Shown here one piece after another: positions 7,675-16,569 of a stretch of 64,000 bases of DNA. The position numbers and the translations under genes were made by a program. Position 1 is the first letter of the stretch. Every line of letters begins with the position of its first letter. Source of the DNA: Martinezella lusitana (lineage in GTDB: Bacteria; Pseudomonadota; Alphaproteobacteria; Rhizobiales; Rhizobiaceae); assembly GCF_016901135.1 (NCBI RefSeq), contig NZ_JAFEVL010000075.1, positions 248,001-312,000 of the forward strand, read 5' to 3'. Below the pieces are notes generated by a model. The model was not told the DNA's origin. It saw nothing but the letters and a program-made list of their open reading frames with translations, and made no database searches.

Positions 7675-8712
7675 ATGACGACACACAATGTCGAATTCGG
7701 ACTGGATACGTTCGGCGACGTGACCTTTGACGACAACGGCACGCCGTTGCCGCATGCGCAGGTCATCCGCAACGTCGTCGAGGAAGGTGTCCTTGCCGAT
7801 CAGCTCGGCATCGATTTCTTCGGCATCGGCGAGCATCACCGCGAGGATTTCGCCGTCTCCTCCCCTGAGACGATACTGGCCGCGATCGCCAGCCGCACGT
7901 CGCACATTCATCTGGGATCGGCCGTGACGGTGCTGAGCTCGGATGATCCGATCCGCGTCTTCCAACGCTTCTCCAGCCTCAACGCCATCTCGAACGGCCG
8001 CGCCGAGGTGATCCTCGGCCGCGGCTCGTTCACGGAATCCTTCCCCCTGTTCGGCTTCGAACTGTCGCAATACGAAAAATTGTTCGAAGAAAAGCTGGAC
8101 CTGTTCGCGGCGCTGCTCTCCAACGAACCGGTGACCTGGCAGGGCAGCATCCGGAAGCCGTTGCAAAACCAGAGGGTTTTCCCGACCATCGAGAGCGGCC
8201 ATCTGAAGACATGGATCGGCGTCGGTGGCAGCCCGGAATCGGTTGTCCGCGCCGCCCAATATGATCTGCCGCTCATGCTGGCGATCATCGGCGGCAGCCC
8301 CTATCGCTTCCAGCCCTATGTCGATCTCTATCAGCGGGCCTTCGCGCAATTGGGCAAGCCTGTCAGGCCGATCGGCATCCATTCGCCGGGCTATATCGCT
8401 GACACCGACGATCAGGCTCGAGAGGAATTGTGGCCCTGCTACAAGGCCATGCGCGACCGGATCGGCCGCGAGCGCGGCTGGCCGCCCATGACCCGAAACG
8501 AGTTCGAAAACGAGATCGAAAAGGGTTCGCTCTATGTCGGCTCGCCGGAAACGGTCGCCGCCAAGCTCGCCCCGGTCGTCAAGACGCTCGGCATCAACCG
8601 CTTTCAATTGAAGTACAGCACCGGTGCGCTCGGCCACGACAAGTTGATGCGCTGCATCGAACTATACGGCCAGAAGGTCATTCCTGCGGTGCGCGCGGCA
8701 TTGGCGGCATAG
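7675..8712 (+). CDS. LLM-class (luciferase-like) flavin-dependent monooxygenase
   Basis: 345-residue TIM-barrel oxidoreductase of the bacterial luciferase-like family. It has the EHHREDFAVSSPETILAAIASRT segment near residue 55 and NAISNGRAEVILGRGS around residue 115, both typical of FMN or F420-type LLM enzymes. ATG 7675 is preferred over 7660 because CAGGA lies just before it. No flavin reductase neighbours it. The substrate is unknown; relatives oxidise long-chain or sulfonated compounds. It diverges from the disrupted cupin gene. Confidence 0.85.
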   Translation: MTTHNVEFGLDTFGDVTFDDNGTPLPHAQVIRNVVEEGVLADQLGIDFFGIGEHHREDFAVSSPETILAAIASRTSHIHLGSAVTVLSSDDPIRVFQRFSSLNAISNGRAEVILGRGSFTESFPLFGFELSQYEKLFEEKLDLFAALLSNEPVTWQGSIRKPLQNQRVFPTIESGHLKTWIGVGGSPESVVRAAQYDLPLMLAIIGGSPYRFQPYVDLYQRAFAQLGKPVRPIGIHSPGYIADTDDQAREELWPCYKAMRDRIGRERGWPPMTRNEFENEIEKGSLYVGSPETVAAKLAPVVKTLGINRFQLKYSTGALGHDKLMRCIELYGQKVIPAVRAALAA

Positions 8713-8808
8713 TTCGAGATCGGACCTAGCCGCCTTCCGTGATCGACTGGAACAGCGCATGCGTCGCCGCGCCGCGGGGGCATGCGCTGAATCCTGTTGT
8801 CATCACTA

Positions 8809-8852
8809 CGTAGTAAATGCTACTTAAGTTAATATGAGTAGCATTTACTACG
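8809..8852. promoter_or_regulatory. large palindromic operator before RpiR regulator
   Basis: A perfect 16-bp inverted repeat, CGTAGTAAATGCTACT / AGTAGCATTTACTACG, around a 12-bp AT-rich spacer. Each arm is itself a GTAG-N6-CTAC half-palindrome, resembling RpiR-family (HexR-like) sites. It ends 16 bp before the regulator start, so autoregulation is likely. Confidence 0.7.
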
Positions 8853-8868
8853 AAGCGGAAGCGCGCGA

Positions 8869-9759
8869 ATGACAGCGAAAACGCAGGAGTGGCAGACCTT
8901 CGAAAGCCGGGTTATCGCAGTGCTCGATGCGCTCGCCCCGGCAGAACAGCGCATTGCCCGTTTCTTCATCGACCAGAAGCAAACGGTCCTCTTGAATTCC
9001 GCCGCCCAGATTGCGCAGCTTGCCGGCGCCAGCGACGCCACGGTCGTGCGCACCGCACGTGCGCTTGGCTTCGAAAGCCTGTCTGCGCTGCGTGCCGCCT
9101 TACTCTCCGAATTGACAGGCATGCCCTCACCCGGCGACCGGATGGAGCGGACGCTGGCCGAGACGGGTGGCGATGCGCTTCGCCACGTCATGGGCATCCA
9201 CGAAAAGGCATTGGAGGCTCTGCGACATGAGAAGTTCGCCGTAAGCTTCGAGCGTTGCATCGATATTCTGGCAGGTGCGGCCCGGCGCCATGTCTTCGGC
9301 ATCGGTCCCTCGGGTGCCATGGCGGATTACGCCAGCCTGCAATTCAACCGCATCGGCCTGCCGACGAATGCGCTTTCTGCCTCGGGCATCGCCTTGGCCG
9401 ATCGCCTCCTGTGGATCGGCAAAGGCGATGCGGTGCTTGTCATGGCCTATGCGCCGCTCTACCGCGAAGTCGAGGTCCTCCTCGATCAGGCCGCCCGGCA
9501 TGACGTGCCGGTCATTTTGATCAGCGACGACCTTGGCCCGCTGGTTGCCGGCAAGGTGGCGGAGATCCTTCCCCTACCGCGCGGCAATGCCGATCATCTC
9601 GCCATGCATGGCGGCACGATGGTTCTGATCGAAGCGATGATCGTTGCACTGGCAGCGAGGAACAAGGAAGCAGCCCTCGACAGCCTGGATCAGCTGAGCA
9701 TGCTGCGCGGCTCCATCGACAAGGCCTGGAGCAAACGCGGCACAAGGAAACGGAAGTGA
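8869..9759 (+). CDS. MurR/RpiR-family transcriptional regulator
   Basis: 296-residue regulator. The N-terminal HTH_6 domain (about residues 10-85) includes AAQIAQLAGASDATVVRTARALGF as the DNA-reading helices. A C-terminal SIS sugar-phosphate-binding domain (about 125-260) includes HVFGIGPSGAMADYASLQFNRIG. Members sense phosphosugars and control sugar catabolism. No sugar gene neighbours it; the next genes are membrane proteins, so its target is unclear. The long palindrome directly upstream is the best regulatory clue and suggests autorepression. Confidence 0.88.
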   Translation: MTAKTQEWQTFESRVIAVLDALAPAEQRIARFFIDQKQTVLLNSAAQIAQLAGASDATVVRTARALGFESLSALRAALLSELTGMPSPGDRMERTLAETGGDALRHVMGIHEKALEALRHEKFAVSFERCIDILAGAARRHVFGIGPSGAMADYASLQFNRIGLPTNALSASGIALADRLLWIGKGDAVLVMAYAPLYREVEVLLDQAARHDVPVILISDDLGPLVAGKVAEILPLPRGNADHLAMHGGTMVLIEAMIVALAARNKEAALDSLDQLSMLRGSIDKAWSKRGTRKRK

Positions 9760-9895
9760 ACGCCGGTGCGAGCCAAGGCTCGCATCGTGCGGCGGCCATT
9801 CGGCCTCTGGCGCAAGTTCACCCAGAGCATGAAGAAAATCTACGGAGAAAGACCATGCGAAATCAAAGCCCTCATCGTCATTCGGGAATCATCTC

Positions 9896-10651
9896 ATGAG
9901 CAGCCTCACACCCATTCTCTCCACCGTGATGGCATCCTTTCTCGGCTCTTTCGTAGAGGTCGTGGAAGCCTTCACCATCGTCCTTGCCGTCGGGGTCACG
10001 CGCAGCTGGCGACCGGCGCTGACGGGTGCGGCGCTCGCGCTCGCCGTGCTGGCAGCCCTCGTCCTCATCTTCGGGCCGTTGCTGGCGCTCGTGCCGATCG
10101 AAACGCTGCAATTCGTCGTCGGCGTTCTCCTGATCCTGTTCGGCATGCGCTGGCTGCGCAAGGCCATTCTTCGCTCGCTGGGTGTCATCGCCCTGCATGA
10201 CGAGGAAGCCGCCTTCTCGAAGGAAACGGCAAACCTCCAGGCGCAATCCTCCGATCGCCGCGCCGATTATCTCGCCGGCCTCGCCGCCTTCAAGGCGGTA
10301 CTGCTGGAGGGCGTCGAGGTGGTCTTCATCGTCATCGCCGTCGGCGGCGCGCATGGGCTGACGCTCTATGCCGGCCTCGGCGCGCTTGCCGCCTTCATTC
10401 TGGTGATGTTGATCGGCCTGCTGGTGCATCGCCCGCTGGCAACCGTGCCGGAAAACACCCTCAAATTTGTCGTTGGTCTCATGCTCACCAGCTTCGGCAT
10501 TTTCTGGACCGGTGAAGGCATCGGCGCTCACTGGCCGGGCGCGGATCTCGCTCTGATTGCCATCTTCGCAATCGTTTCGCTGGCCTCCTTCGCCATTCTT
10601 CGCGGCCTGCGCGGCTCCAGCGGCAACCCCACAGCAAAGGCAGCCCAATGA
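9896..10651 (+). CDS. COG4280-like multi-pass membrane protein with duplicated acidic motif
   Basis: 251-residue polytopic membrane protein with about seven hydrophobic segments. Two halves carry related motifs: FVEVVEAFTIVLAVG near the N-terminus and LLEGVEVVFIVIAVG about 125 residues later. This is an internal duplication with paired membrane acidic residues, reminiscent of cation transporters such as FTR1 or GDT1. Function is unassigned; an ion-transport role is inference. It overlaps the next small gene by 4 bp (ATGA), so the two are translationally coupled. Confidence 0.75.
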   Translation: MSSLTPILSTVMASFLGSFVEVVEAFTIVLAVGVTRSWRPALTGAALALAVLAALVLIFGPLLALVPIETLQFVVGVLLILFGMRWLRKAILRSLGVIALHDEEAAFSKETANLQAQSSDRRADYLAGLAAFKAVLLEGVEVVFIVIAVGGAHGLTLYAGLGALAAFILVMLIGLLVHRPLATVPENTLKFVVGLMLTSFGIFWTGEGIGAHWPGADLALIAIFAIVSLASFAILRGLRGSSGNPTAKAAQ

Positions 10652-10854
10652 CCGTCCTCCGTATCGCCTTGTCCGAGCTCATCGGCATGTTCATCGACGA
10701 CGGCAGCCTCGCGACCCTCTGCCTGATCCTCATCCTCGCAATTGCGGGCGCGGTCGAATTTCTCGCCATGCCGCCGCTCGTGGGGGCAGTTCTTTTGCTG
10801 CTCGGCTGCCTCGCCATTCTGCTCTACAGCGTCCGTCGTGCGGTAAAGCGGTAA
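10648..10854 (+). CDS. small hydrophobic membrane protein
   Basis: 68 residues with two transmembrane helices separated by EFLAMPP and a basic tail (RRAVKR). The ATG overlaps the stop of the COG4280-like gene, so it is probably an accessory subunit of that protein. No family is recognised. Confidence 0.65.
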   Translation: MTVLRIALSELIGMFIDDGSLATLCLILILAIAGAVEFLAMPPLVGAVLLLLGCLAILLYSVRRAVKR

Positions 10855-11029
10855 TATTCATACTCCCCTGCGAGCCTCTTCGGGCCTGCGGGGGAAGATG
10901 ACCTCATCAATCGCGAATTCCGCCAAGCCCACCACTGTCGCGCATATGTGGCCGGATGTCGCCTCTCGACAGGACCCTTCGCGGATGCGAAGAATTCGGC
11001 ATCATCAGCCAATTTGGAGAAACGGTCAC

Positions 11030-11611
11030 ATGAGCAGCGCCCATCCCGAAGTCTATCTGGTGCGACACGGGCAGACGGAGTGGAGCCTTTCCGGCAGGCA
11101 CACGGGCCGAACCGACATTCCCTTGACGGCCGCCGGCGAGGAAGCCGCCCGCAAGGTCGCCGGGCGCCTGCCCGCCATCGATTTCGCCGCCGTCTGGTCA
11201 AGCCCGTCGCAGCGCGCCCAGAATACTTGCGCGCTGGCCGGCTTCGGCGGTCGGCGCGTCGTCAAGGACGATCTGGCGGAATGGGACTACGGCGCCTATG
11301 AAGGCATCACAACCAAGGCAATTCTCGCCGAGCGCCCGGGCTGGCAGGTGTTTCGCGACGGCTGCCCGAATGGCGAGTCGGCCGCCGATGTCGGAGCACG
11401 GGCCGATCGGATCATCGGCGAACTTCGCGCTATCGACGGTTCCGTCCTGATCTTCTCCAGCGCCCATTTTCTGCGAGTCTTCGCCGCCCGTTGGGCCGGC
11501 CTGCCGCCGCAAGACGGCGCACGCCTGGTGCTCGACACGACAAGCATCAGCGTGCTCGGTTACGAACACGACATGACCGAACCGGTCATCCACCGCTGGA
11601 ATCAGAACTGA
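11030..11611 (+). CDS. histidine phosphatase family protein (phosphoglycerate mutase-like)
   Basis: 193-residue branch-1 histidine phosphatase. The catalytic RHG is in YLVRHGQTEWSLSGRHTG at residues 9-26, the second arginine in VWSSPSQRAQNT, the acidic residue in EWDYGAYEG and the second histidine in FSSAHFLRVFAARW. The start at 11030 has GGAGA 10 nt upstream; a longer in-frame version has no support. It likely hydrolyses a phosphosugar or other phosphomonoester in the cytoplasm; the substrate is not readable. Confidence 0.85.
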   Translation: MSSAHPEVYLVRHGQTEWSLSGRHTGRTDIPLTAAGEEAARKVAGRLPAIDFAAVWSSPSQRAQNTCALAGFGGRRVVKDDLAEWDYGAYEGITTKAILAERPGWQVFRDGCPNGESAADVGARADRIIGELRAIDGSVLIFSSAHFLRVFAARWAGLPPQDGARLVLDTTSISVLGYEHDMTEPVIHRWNQN

Positions 11612-11618
11612 TCTGCAA

Positions 11619-11651
11619 CGATATCGAGCGACGGCTGGTCGCTCGATATCG
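11619..11651. terminator. strong inverted repeat between convergent genes
   Basis: Perfect 14-bp stem CGATATCGAGCGAC / GTCGCTCGATATCG with a 5-nt loop, between the histidine phosphatase stop and the convergent PhyH gene end. There is no T-tract, so it may act as a bidirectional or 3'-end-protecting hairpin. Confidence 0.6.
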
Positions 11652-11674
11652 CCGTGGAAAGCAACGCATGGCGC

Positions 11675-12610
11675 TTACCAGGCCTTAAGCCCCAACAGCT
11701 TCTCGCCCAAGGGCGTCAAGACTGCCGTCGATGCATTGTGCTTTTCCCATTCGCGGGGATCACCGGGAAAGGCATCGCGCTTCGGATGATCGAGCTCCCG
11801 CCACAGACGAATTCGCTCCTCGCGCTCGGCAACATTGCCGAATTCAGCCGGATGCATGGAGATATACTGCGCCATGCGAACGCGGTTATCCGAATGATTT
11901 GGACGCACGCCGTGCGCCAGCAGCGAATTGAAGATCATCAGATCGCCGGGCTCCATGTCGATGTTGACAACTGGCAGACCAGTCATATCGGGATGCATCG
12001 GATCGCGATCCGCCGGCTGCGTCTTTTCCCACTCGTTGAAATGCTCGAAAAGCTCCGGCACGCACTGAAATCCACCGACGTCGCCATCCTGCTTTTTCAG
12101 GCTCAGCACGCCCTGCACGCCGATGGGCAAGGGACGGATCGAAGTGTCGACATCCCAATGAATGAAGCCGTTCGGATTTCCCTTCACCTTCTTCGGTGGA
12201 TTGAGATTGGCCCGATCGATGGTGACCCATAGGTCGTCGCGATCCCATATGTCGACGAAGACGTCGTAGATCCGCCTTTCCATGCGGTTATCCCAGAGGT
12301 ACTGGTGATTGTAGATCTCCAGCATGCCTGTGTTGTTGAGCTCCTTCATCTTGTGCTCGCGCCGTTGCGGCGCATACCAGGTGGAGGAATCGGTTGGATC
12401 CTTCTCGTCAAAGCGCCATAAAACGTCGACAAGGCGCTCGACATTCGCCGCCGGCACGGCCTGGCGCACAATCACATAGCCTCTGGTGATCCAATGCTGC
12501 CAGTCGTCCTTCGACAGCACCCTGAGCGGCAATGTCTTCTGGATATCCTTCAGTTGCGTCGCGATCGCGGATGCGGTCGGGTGAGCGTCTCGTTTCAAGG
12601 CAGGCTGCAT
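11675..12610 (-). CDS. phytanoyl-CoA dioxygenase (PhyH) family protein
   Basis: 311-residue Fe(II)/2-oxoglutarate dioxygenase. The HxD iron ligands are in FIHWDVDTSIRPLP, the distal histidine in NSLLAHGVRPNHSDN and the 2-oxoglutarate arginine nearby (NRVRMAQY). The family hydroxylates varied small molecules, including lipids, phosphonates and natural products; the substrate here is unknown. It is divergent from an AraC-family gene 134 bp away, which is probably its regulator. Confidence 0.85.
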   Translation of the reverse strand: MQPALKRDAHPTASAIATQLKDIQKTLPLRVLSKDDWQHWITRGYVIVRQAVPAANVERLVDVLWRFDEKDPTDSSTWYAPQRREHKMKELNNTGMLEIYNHQYLWDNRMERRIYDVFVDIWDRDDLWVTIDRANLNPPKKVKGNPNGFIHWDVDTSIRPLPIGVQGVLSLKKQDGDVGGFQCVPELFEHFNEWEKTQPADRDPMHPDMTGLPVVNIDMEPGDLMIFNSLLAHGVRPNHSDNRVRMAQYISMHPAEFGNVAEREERIRLWRELDHPKRDAFPGDPREWEKHNASTAVLTPLGEKLLGLKAW

Positions 12611-12743
12611 CGATTTCCTCCATCTGGCTGGCCCCTGTCATTTCGGGTGACGGAAAAGTTATAGCCGCGGGCTCCCGTGTCATGTTGCTCGGCTTTGGCC
12701 ATTCCTGATACTATTATGGCCTCTATTGTTTCACGGACGCCCT

Positions 12744-13607
12744 ATGAAGCCTTATCTCGAAGTACTGCCGCGCTCGCCTGAGGCATCATGGAGCATGCTC
12801 AATCGCAGGCTGGACGACTGCATCCCTTTCCAATGGCACCATCATCCGGAATACGAGCTCACGCTGACGCTGAACTCGATCGGGCAGCGCTTCATCGGCG
12901 ATCACAGCGGCGAATATGGCGATGGCGATCTCGTGCTGGTCGGCCCCAATCTGCCGCATAGCTGGGCCTCGCGCGCCAAGATCGAGGAGCATAAGCCGCA
13001 CATCGCGCTGGTGCTCTGGTTCCACCGCGAATGGCTGCTGCAGATGACAGGCGGGGCCATCGAATTCCGGCCGATCGAAACGATGCTGCGCCGCGCAGAC
13101 AACGGCTTGCGATTTTCGGATGATGCGGCTGCAGCCGTGCGGCCTGCTTTCGAAACGATTTTCGACAAGCCTCCGGTTGAGCGCCTGCTGGCGCTATTGG
13201 CTATCCTTGTCAGAGCAGCGGAAGACCGGCAGGCGACGCCGCTTGCAAGCGCACCCGCTCAGGCGCCTGATGTCAAGGAAAGCCGCGAGCGCATAGACCG
13301 TGTCCTGACGCACATGCATCTCCATTATGCCCGCACGATCAGCCTCGACGAACTGGCCGATATCGCCGCACTTAGCGTCTCGGGCCTGCACCGCATGTTT
13401 CGCCGCCATACGGGCGTGGCTATATCCGACTATATCATGCGCATGCGCATCGGCGACGCATGCGCCCGCCTCTCCTCCACCGATCAGGCCGTGCACCACA
13501 TCAGCGACGCCGTCGGCTACAACTCGCTCGCCAACTTCAACAGGCAGTTCAAAGCATTGAAAGGCATGACGCCGCGCGAATACAGGACAATGTTCGTCAG
13601 CCGTTGA
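12744..13607 (+). CDS. AraC-family transcriptional regulator with cupin sensor
   Basis: 287 residues. The N-terminal cupin-like sensor (about 25-110) includes PFQWHHHPEYELTL and GDLVLVGPNLPHSW; the C-terminal double HTH (about 190-287) includes SLDELADIAALSVSGLHRMFRRHTG and the closing FNRQFKALKGMTPREYR signature. ATG 12744 is preferred over an in-frame TTG at 12726. It probably activates the divergent PhyH dioxygenase gene in response to a small ligand. Its 3' end overlaps the convergent MocR gene by 11 bp. Confidence 0.88.
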   Translation: MKPYLEVLPRSPEASWSMLNRRLDDCIPFQWHHHPEYELTLTLNSIGQRFIGDHSGEYGDGDLVLVGPNLPHSWASRAKIEEHKPHIALVLWFHREWLLQMTGGAIEFRPIETMLRRADNGLRFSDDAAAAVRPAFETIFDKPPVERLLALLAILVRAAEDRQATPLASAPAQAPDVKESRERIDRVLTHMHLHYARTISLDELADIAALSVSGLHRMFRRHTGVAISDYIMRMRIGDACARLSSTDQAVHHISDAVGYNSLANFNRQFKALKGMTPREYRTMFVSR

Positions 13608-15024
13608 TCGGGGCGGCCGCAAGCAGTTTTGCGATCTTTGCCGCCGCCGCATCCGCCGCAGCGACCTCCATGCGGGCGATGCCGAACAACAGTCCCGGCC
13701 GCGATGGCCCGAGATGCAGCGACGACATGGCCCGCAATGCGAAGCCGTGAGAATTGATCGAGCGCATGGCAGCGATGTCATCGGCGGCGATATCCTGGAA
13801 CCAGCTGGCCAGCTGCTGGCCGCCATTACCTTCGCCGACATCAAGCCACGCGCCGCAATGACGATTGAGGGCGGAGACAACAGCCGCCATGCGTTCCGCG
13901 TAGACGGCGTTCATATGCCTGAGATGCGCGCGAAACCGGCCTTCGTTGATAAAGTCGGCAAGGGCCGCCTGGATATGAACAGGCACGACCGCTCCTCTCA
14001 GCCGTTGCGCCGTCTCGACGGTCGCCACGAGCCTGGAGGGCACCACTGCATAGGCGACGCGCAGACCGGGCGCGAGCGTTTTCGAAAACGTGCCGAGATA
14101 GGCAACCACTTCGCCACGATCGATGCCCTGCAACGCGGCGATCGGGCGGGAGGCATACTGAAATTCACTGTCGTAATCGTCTTCCAGCACGATCGCACCC
14201 GTGGCGCGGGCAAATTCGAGCAGCGCCAGGCGACGTGACAGGCTCATGGTCACGCCGGTCGGATATTGATGCGAGGGCGTGACGTAGATCAGCCGCGGCG
14301 GCGGTCCGGCCGCGCGGGCAATATCGATGCCTTCCTCATCGCAAGGCACAGGCACCAGAGTGGCGCCCGCCATCCGGAGCAATGCGTGCGCAGTGGCGTA
14401 GCCGGGATCCTCGATCCATGCGAGGCCACCGTTCGGATGATCTGCCCGGAGCAGAACGCTCGCGAGCAGGCTGATCGCCGCGCCGGTCGAAGGCACGATC
14501 AGCACCTGTTCGGGGCGGGCGATCACGCCGCGCGTCGCCGAAATATGGTCGAGGATCGCACCGCGCAATTCGGGAAGGCCGCCATGGGCACCATATCCCA
14601 GATCGTGCACCCGAAGCGACCGGCCGCGGGCGCCGAGACATCGCGCCCAAGCGGCATGGGGGAAAGCGGAGACATCCGGTATACCGGGCTCGAACAACCC
14701 ACCCGTGGCGAACTCTGTGGCCTGGGGCGAGCTCAGCGGTGGCGCTGCAACCTGCCCCTGCAGGGGTGGCGTCGAGAAAGCCGCAACGCGGGTTGCCGCA
14801 CCTGTCGTCGATTGCAGATAGCCCTCCGCCTTCAGGCGATCATAGGCGTTGACAACGGTTGAGCGCGCGACACCAAGCGAGATGGCCAACGCCCGCGTCG
14901 AGGGCACGCGTTGCCCCGCCGGCATCTGCCCATGAAGGATACGGTCGCGCATCACACGGTAGACCTGCCCTTCGAGATCGCCCGAAGTCCGGTCGAGCGC
15001 CGGCCATTGTGCGGTAGATATCAT
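13597..15024 (-). CDS. MocR/PdxR-family regulator (GntR HTH fused to aminotransferase domain)
   Basis: 475 residues. The GntR winged helix is at about 15-80 (QRVPSTRALAISLGVARSTVVNAYDRLKAEGYLQ) and a fold-type I aminotransferase-like domain fills about 110-470. The PLP-binding lysine is in YLGTFSKTLAPGLR and the aspartate motif in VLEDDYDSEFQY. MocR proteins use PLP as effector and commonly control vitamin B6 or amino-acid genes. It diverges from a PNPOx-like gene, supporting a link to pyridoxine or flavin metabolism. Confidence 0.88.
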   Translation of the reverse strand: MISTAQWPALDRTSGDLEGQVYRVMRDRILHGQMPAGQRVPSTRALAISLGVARSTVVNAYDRLKAEGYLQSTTGAATRVAAFSTPPLQGQVAAPPLSSPQATEFATGGLFEPGIPDVSAFPHAAWARCLGARGRSLRVHDLGYGAHGGLPELRGAILDHISATRGVIARPEQVLIVPSTGAAISLLASVLLRADHPNGGLAWIEDPGYATAHALLRMAGATLVPVPCDEEGIDIARAAGPPPRLIYVTPSHQYPTGVTMSLSRRLALLEFARATGAIVLEDDYDSEFQYASRPIAALQGIDRGEVVAYLGTFSKTLAPGLRVAYAVVPSRLVATVETAQRLRGAVVPVHIQAALADFINEGRFRAHLRHMNAVYAERMAAVVSALNRHCGAWLDVGEGNGGQQLASWFQDIAADDIAAMRSINSHGFALRAMSSLHLGPSRPGLLFGIARMEVAAADAAAAKIAKLLAAAPING

Positions 15025-15032
15025 GAAGCCTC

Positions 15033-15067
15033 AACTGGTCTGTTCAAAATCAAGAAACTGGCAGTTT
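15033..15067. promoter_or_regulatory. candidate MocR operator
   Basis: AACTGG occurs at 15033 and 15056, 23 bp apart (about two helical turns). The second copy lies in a palindrome, AAACTG-G-CAGTTT, at 15055-15067. It is inside the 94-bp divergent region, where MocR regulators usually bind spaced repeats. Confidence 0.35.
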
Positions 15068-15118
15068 ATAGCCTACCTCTTTGCTGGCAGAGATCAACGA
15101 TCAATCGATGAGGAAGAC

Positions 15119-15802
15119 ATGGCCGATCACTATCCGCCCGCCACAGAGGACTACCCGACCACCGAGCGCAGCCGCGTTCGGCGCAGCCCTCGCCGCGGCA
15201 GCCACGCCCGCGCCGAGGTCCATGCCATTCTGGATGCCTCTCCTCTTTGTCACGTCGGCTATGTCATCGACGGTGCGCCCTATGTGACGCCGACCTTGCA
15301 CTGGCGCGAGGGCGAATATGTCTATTGGCACGGCTCGGCCGCCAGCCGCTTTCTGCGCGCGGCGGAAGATGTGTCGGTCTGTCTGACCTGCAGCATCATG
15401 GACGGCTATGTGCTCGCCCGCTCCGCCTTCAACCACTCGGTCAATTATCGCTCCGCCATGGTCTTCGGCACGGCTCGCCTGGTAGATGACGTCGAGGAGA
15501 AGGCAGATGCCTTGCGCCGCCTCATCGAAGACCTGTTTCCCGGCCGCTGGGACAGCCTGAGGCCGATGACCGGACAAGAGGCGAAGGCGACATCGGTCCT
15601 GCGGATGAAAATCGACGAAGCGACCGCCAAGATTCGCAACGGCCCGCCGGGCGACATTGACGAAGCGGACTACCCGGTCTGGGCCGGCGTCCTGCCCATA
15701 AGAAGCCAGCTAGCCCCGGCGCAAGCCGCGCCCGGCATGCCCGACGGGATGGAGCTACCGCAATCGCTCTCGGACCTGATAGGATCGGGCCGGATTCGCT
15801 GA
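15119..15802 (+). CDS. pyridoxamine 5'-phosphate oxidase-like flavin-binding protein
   Basis: 227-residue split-barrel protein of the PNPOx-like (flavin/nucleotide-binding) group. Typical features are HAILDASPLCHVGYVIDGAPYVTPTLHWREGEYVYWHGS and a later VFGTARLVDD strand. GAGGAA precedes ATG 15119. It probably binds FMN or F420 and may be a reductase, but activity cannot be inferred. It is divergent from the MocR gene and 29 bp ahead of a GNAT gene, so the three form a likely unit. Confidence 0.8.
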   Translation: MADHYPPATEDYPTTERSRVRRSPRRGSHARAEVHAILDASPLCHVGYVIDGAPYVTPTLHWREGEYVYWHGSAASRFLRAAEDVSVCLTCSIMDGYVLARSAFNHSVNYRSAMVFGTARLVDDVEEKADALRRLIEDLFPGRWDSLRPMTGQEAKATSVLRMKIDEATAKIRNGPPGDIDEADYPVWAGVLPIRSQLAPAQAAPGMPDGMELPQSLSDLIGSGRIR

Positions 15803-15831
15803 GCCGCATTTGATGACCAAAGGACTTTGAC

Positions 15832-16494
15832 ATGGATCTCGCCAACTGGAGCGGCGTGCCTCGCCCCGAAAGAACCACCCTCGAAGGTCGCTATGCGAGG
15901 ATCGAACCGCTCGATCCCACGCGCCATGGCGCTGAGCTGTTCGCTTCGGCTCAGGCTCCCGGCGCCGAGGATCGCTTCCGCTATCTGTTCGAGGATGCGC
16001 CTGCCGATTACGCCGCCTTTTCTCCCTGGCTCGAAAAAGCGGCCTCCAGCGCCGATCCCCTCTTCTTTGCGGTGATCGACAAGCGGACAGGCCGTGCCGA
16101 AGGTCGCCAGGCCCTGATGCGCATCGATAGCACGCACGGCGTCATCGAGATCGGCAGCATCCTCTGGGGGCCGGCGATCGCCCGCAGCCGCGCGACCACC
16201 GAAACACTCTATCTCTTTGCATCCTACGTCTTCGACACGCTCGGCTACCGCCGTTTCGAATGGAAGTGCAACAATCTCAATGAACCGTCGAAACGTGCCG
16301 CCGAACGCTTCGGCTTCACCTTCGAGGGCATTTTCCGCCAGCACATGGTCGCGAAGGGTCGGAACCGTGACACCGCCTGGTTCGCGATGATCGATGCCGA
16401 CTGGCCGAGACTGAAGGCCGGATATGAGCGCTGGCTCAGCCCTGAGAATTTCGACGAAGCCGGGCAGCAGAAGAGCAAGCTGACGTTCGGCTAG
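15832..16494 (+). CDS. GNAT acetyltransferase, RimJ/RimL-like
   Basis: 220-residue acetyltransferase. Key GNAT features are an N-terminal RTTLEGRYARIEPLDP strand, a central VIEIGSILWGPAIARSRATTETLYL acetyl-CoA segment and C-terminal YRRFEWKCNNLNEPSKRAAERFGFTFEG. It is typical of RimJ/RimL-type enzymes that acetylate N-termini or small amines. It follows the PNPOx-like gene closely, probably in the same transcript. Confidence 0.85.
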   Translation: MDLANWSGVPRPERTTLEGRYARIEPLDPTRHGAELFASAQAPGAEDRFRYLFEDAPADYAAFSPWLEKAASSADPLFFAVIDKRTGRAEGRQALMRIDSTHGVIEIGSILWGPAIARSRATTETLYLFASYVFDTLGYRRFEWKCNNLNEPSKRAAERFGFTFEGIFRQHMVAKGRNRDTAWFAMIDADWPRLKAGYERWLSPENFDEAGQQKSKLTFG

Positions 16495-16569
16495 TCAGCC
16501 AGAGCCCCTCTGGCGTGATGCTTCGATGCTAAAGGGATTTTCGGCAGCGCACGACGCGTTCGGTTTCCT

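Noticed and set aside
9767..9784. Hairpin TGCGAGCC-AA-GGCTCGCA after the RpiR gene as a terminator
   Set aside because: Two-base loop and no T-run; too weak to claim.
16498..16514. Short hairpin after the GNAT gene as terminator
   Set aside because: Seven-bp stem with a three-base loop and no T-run.
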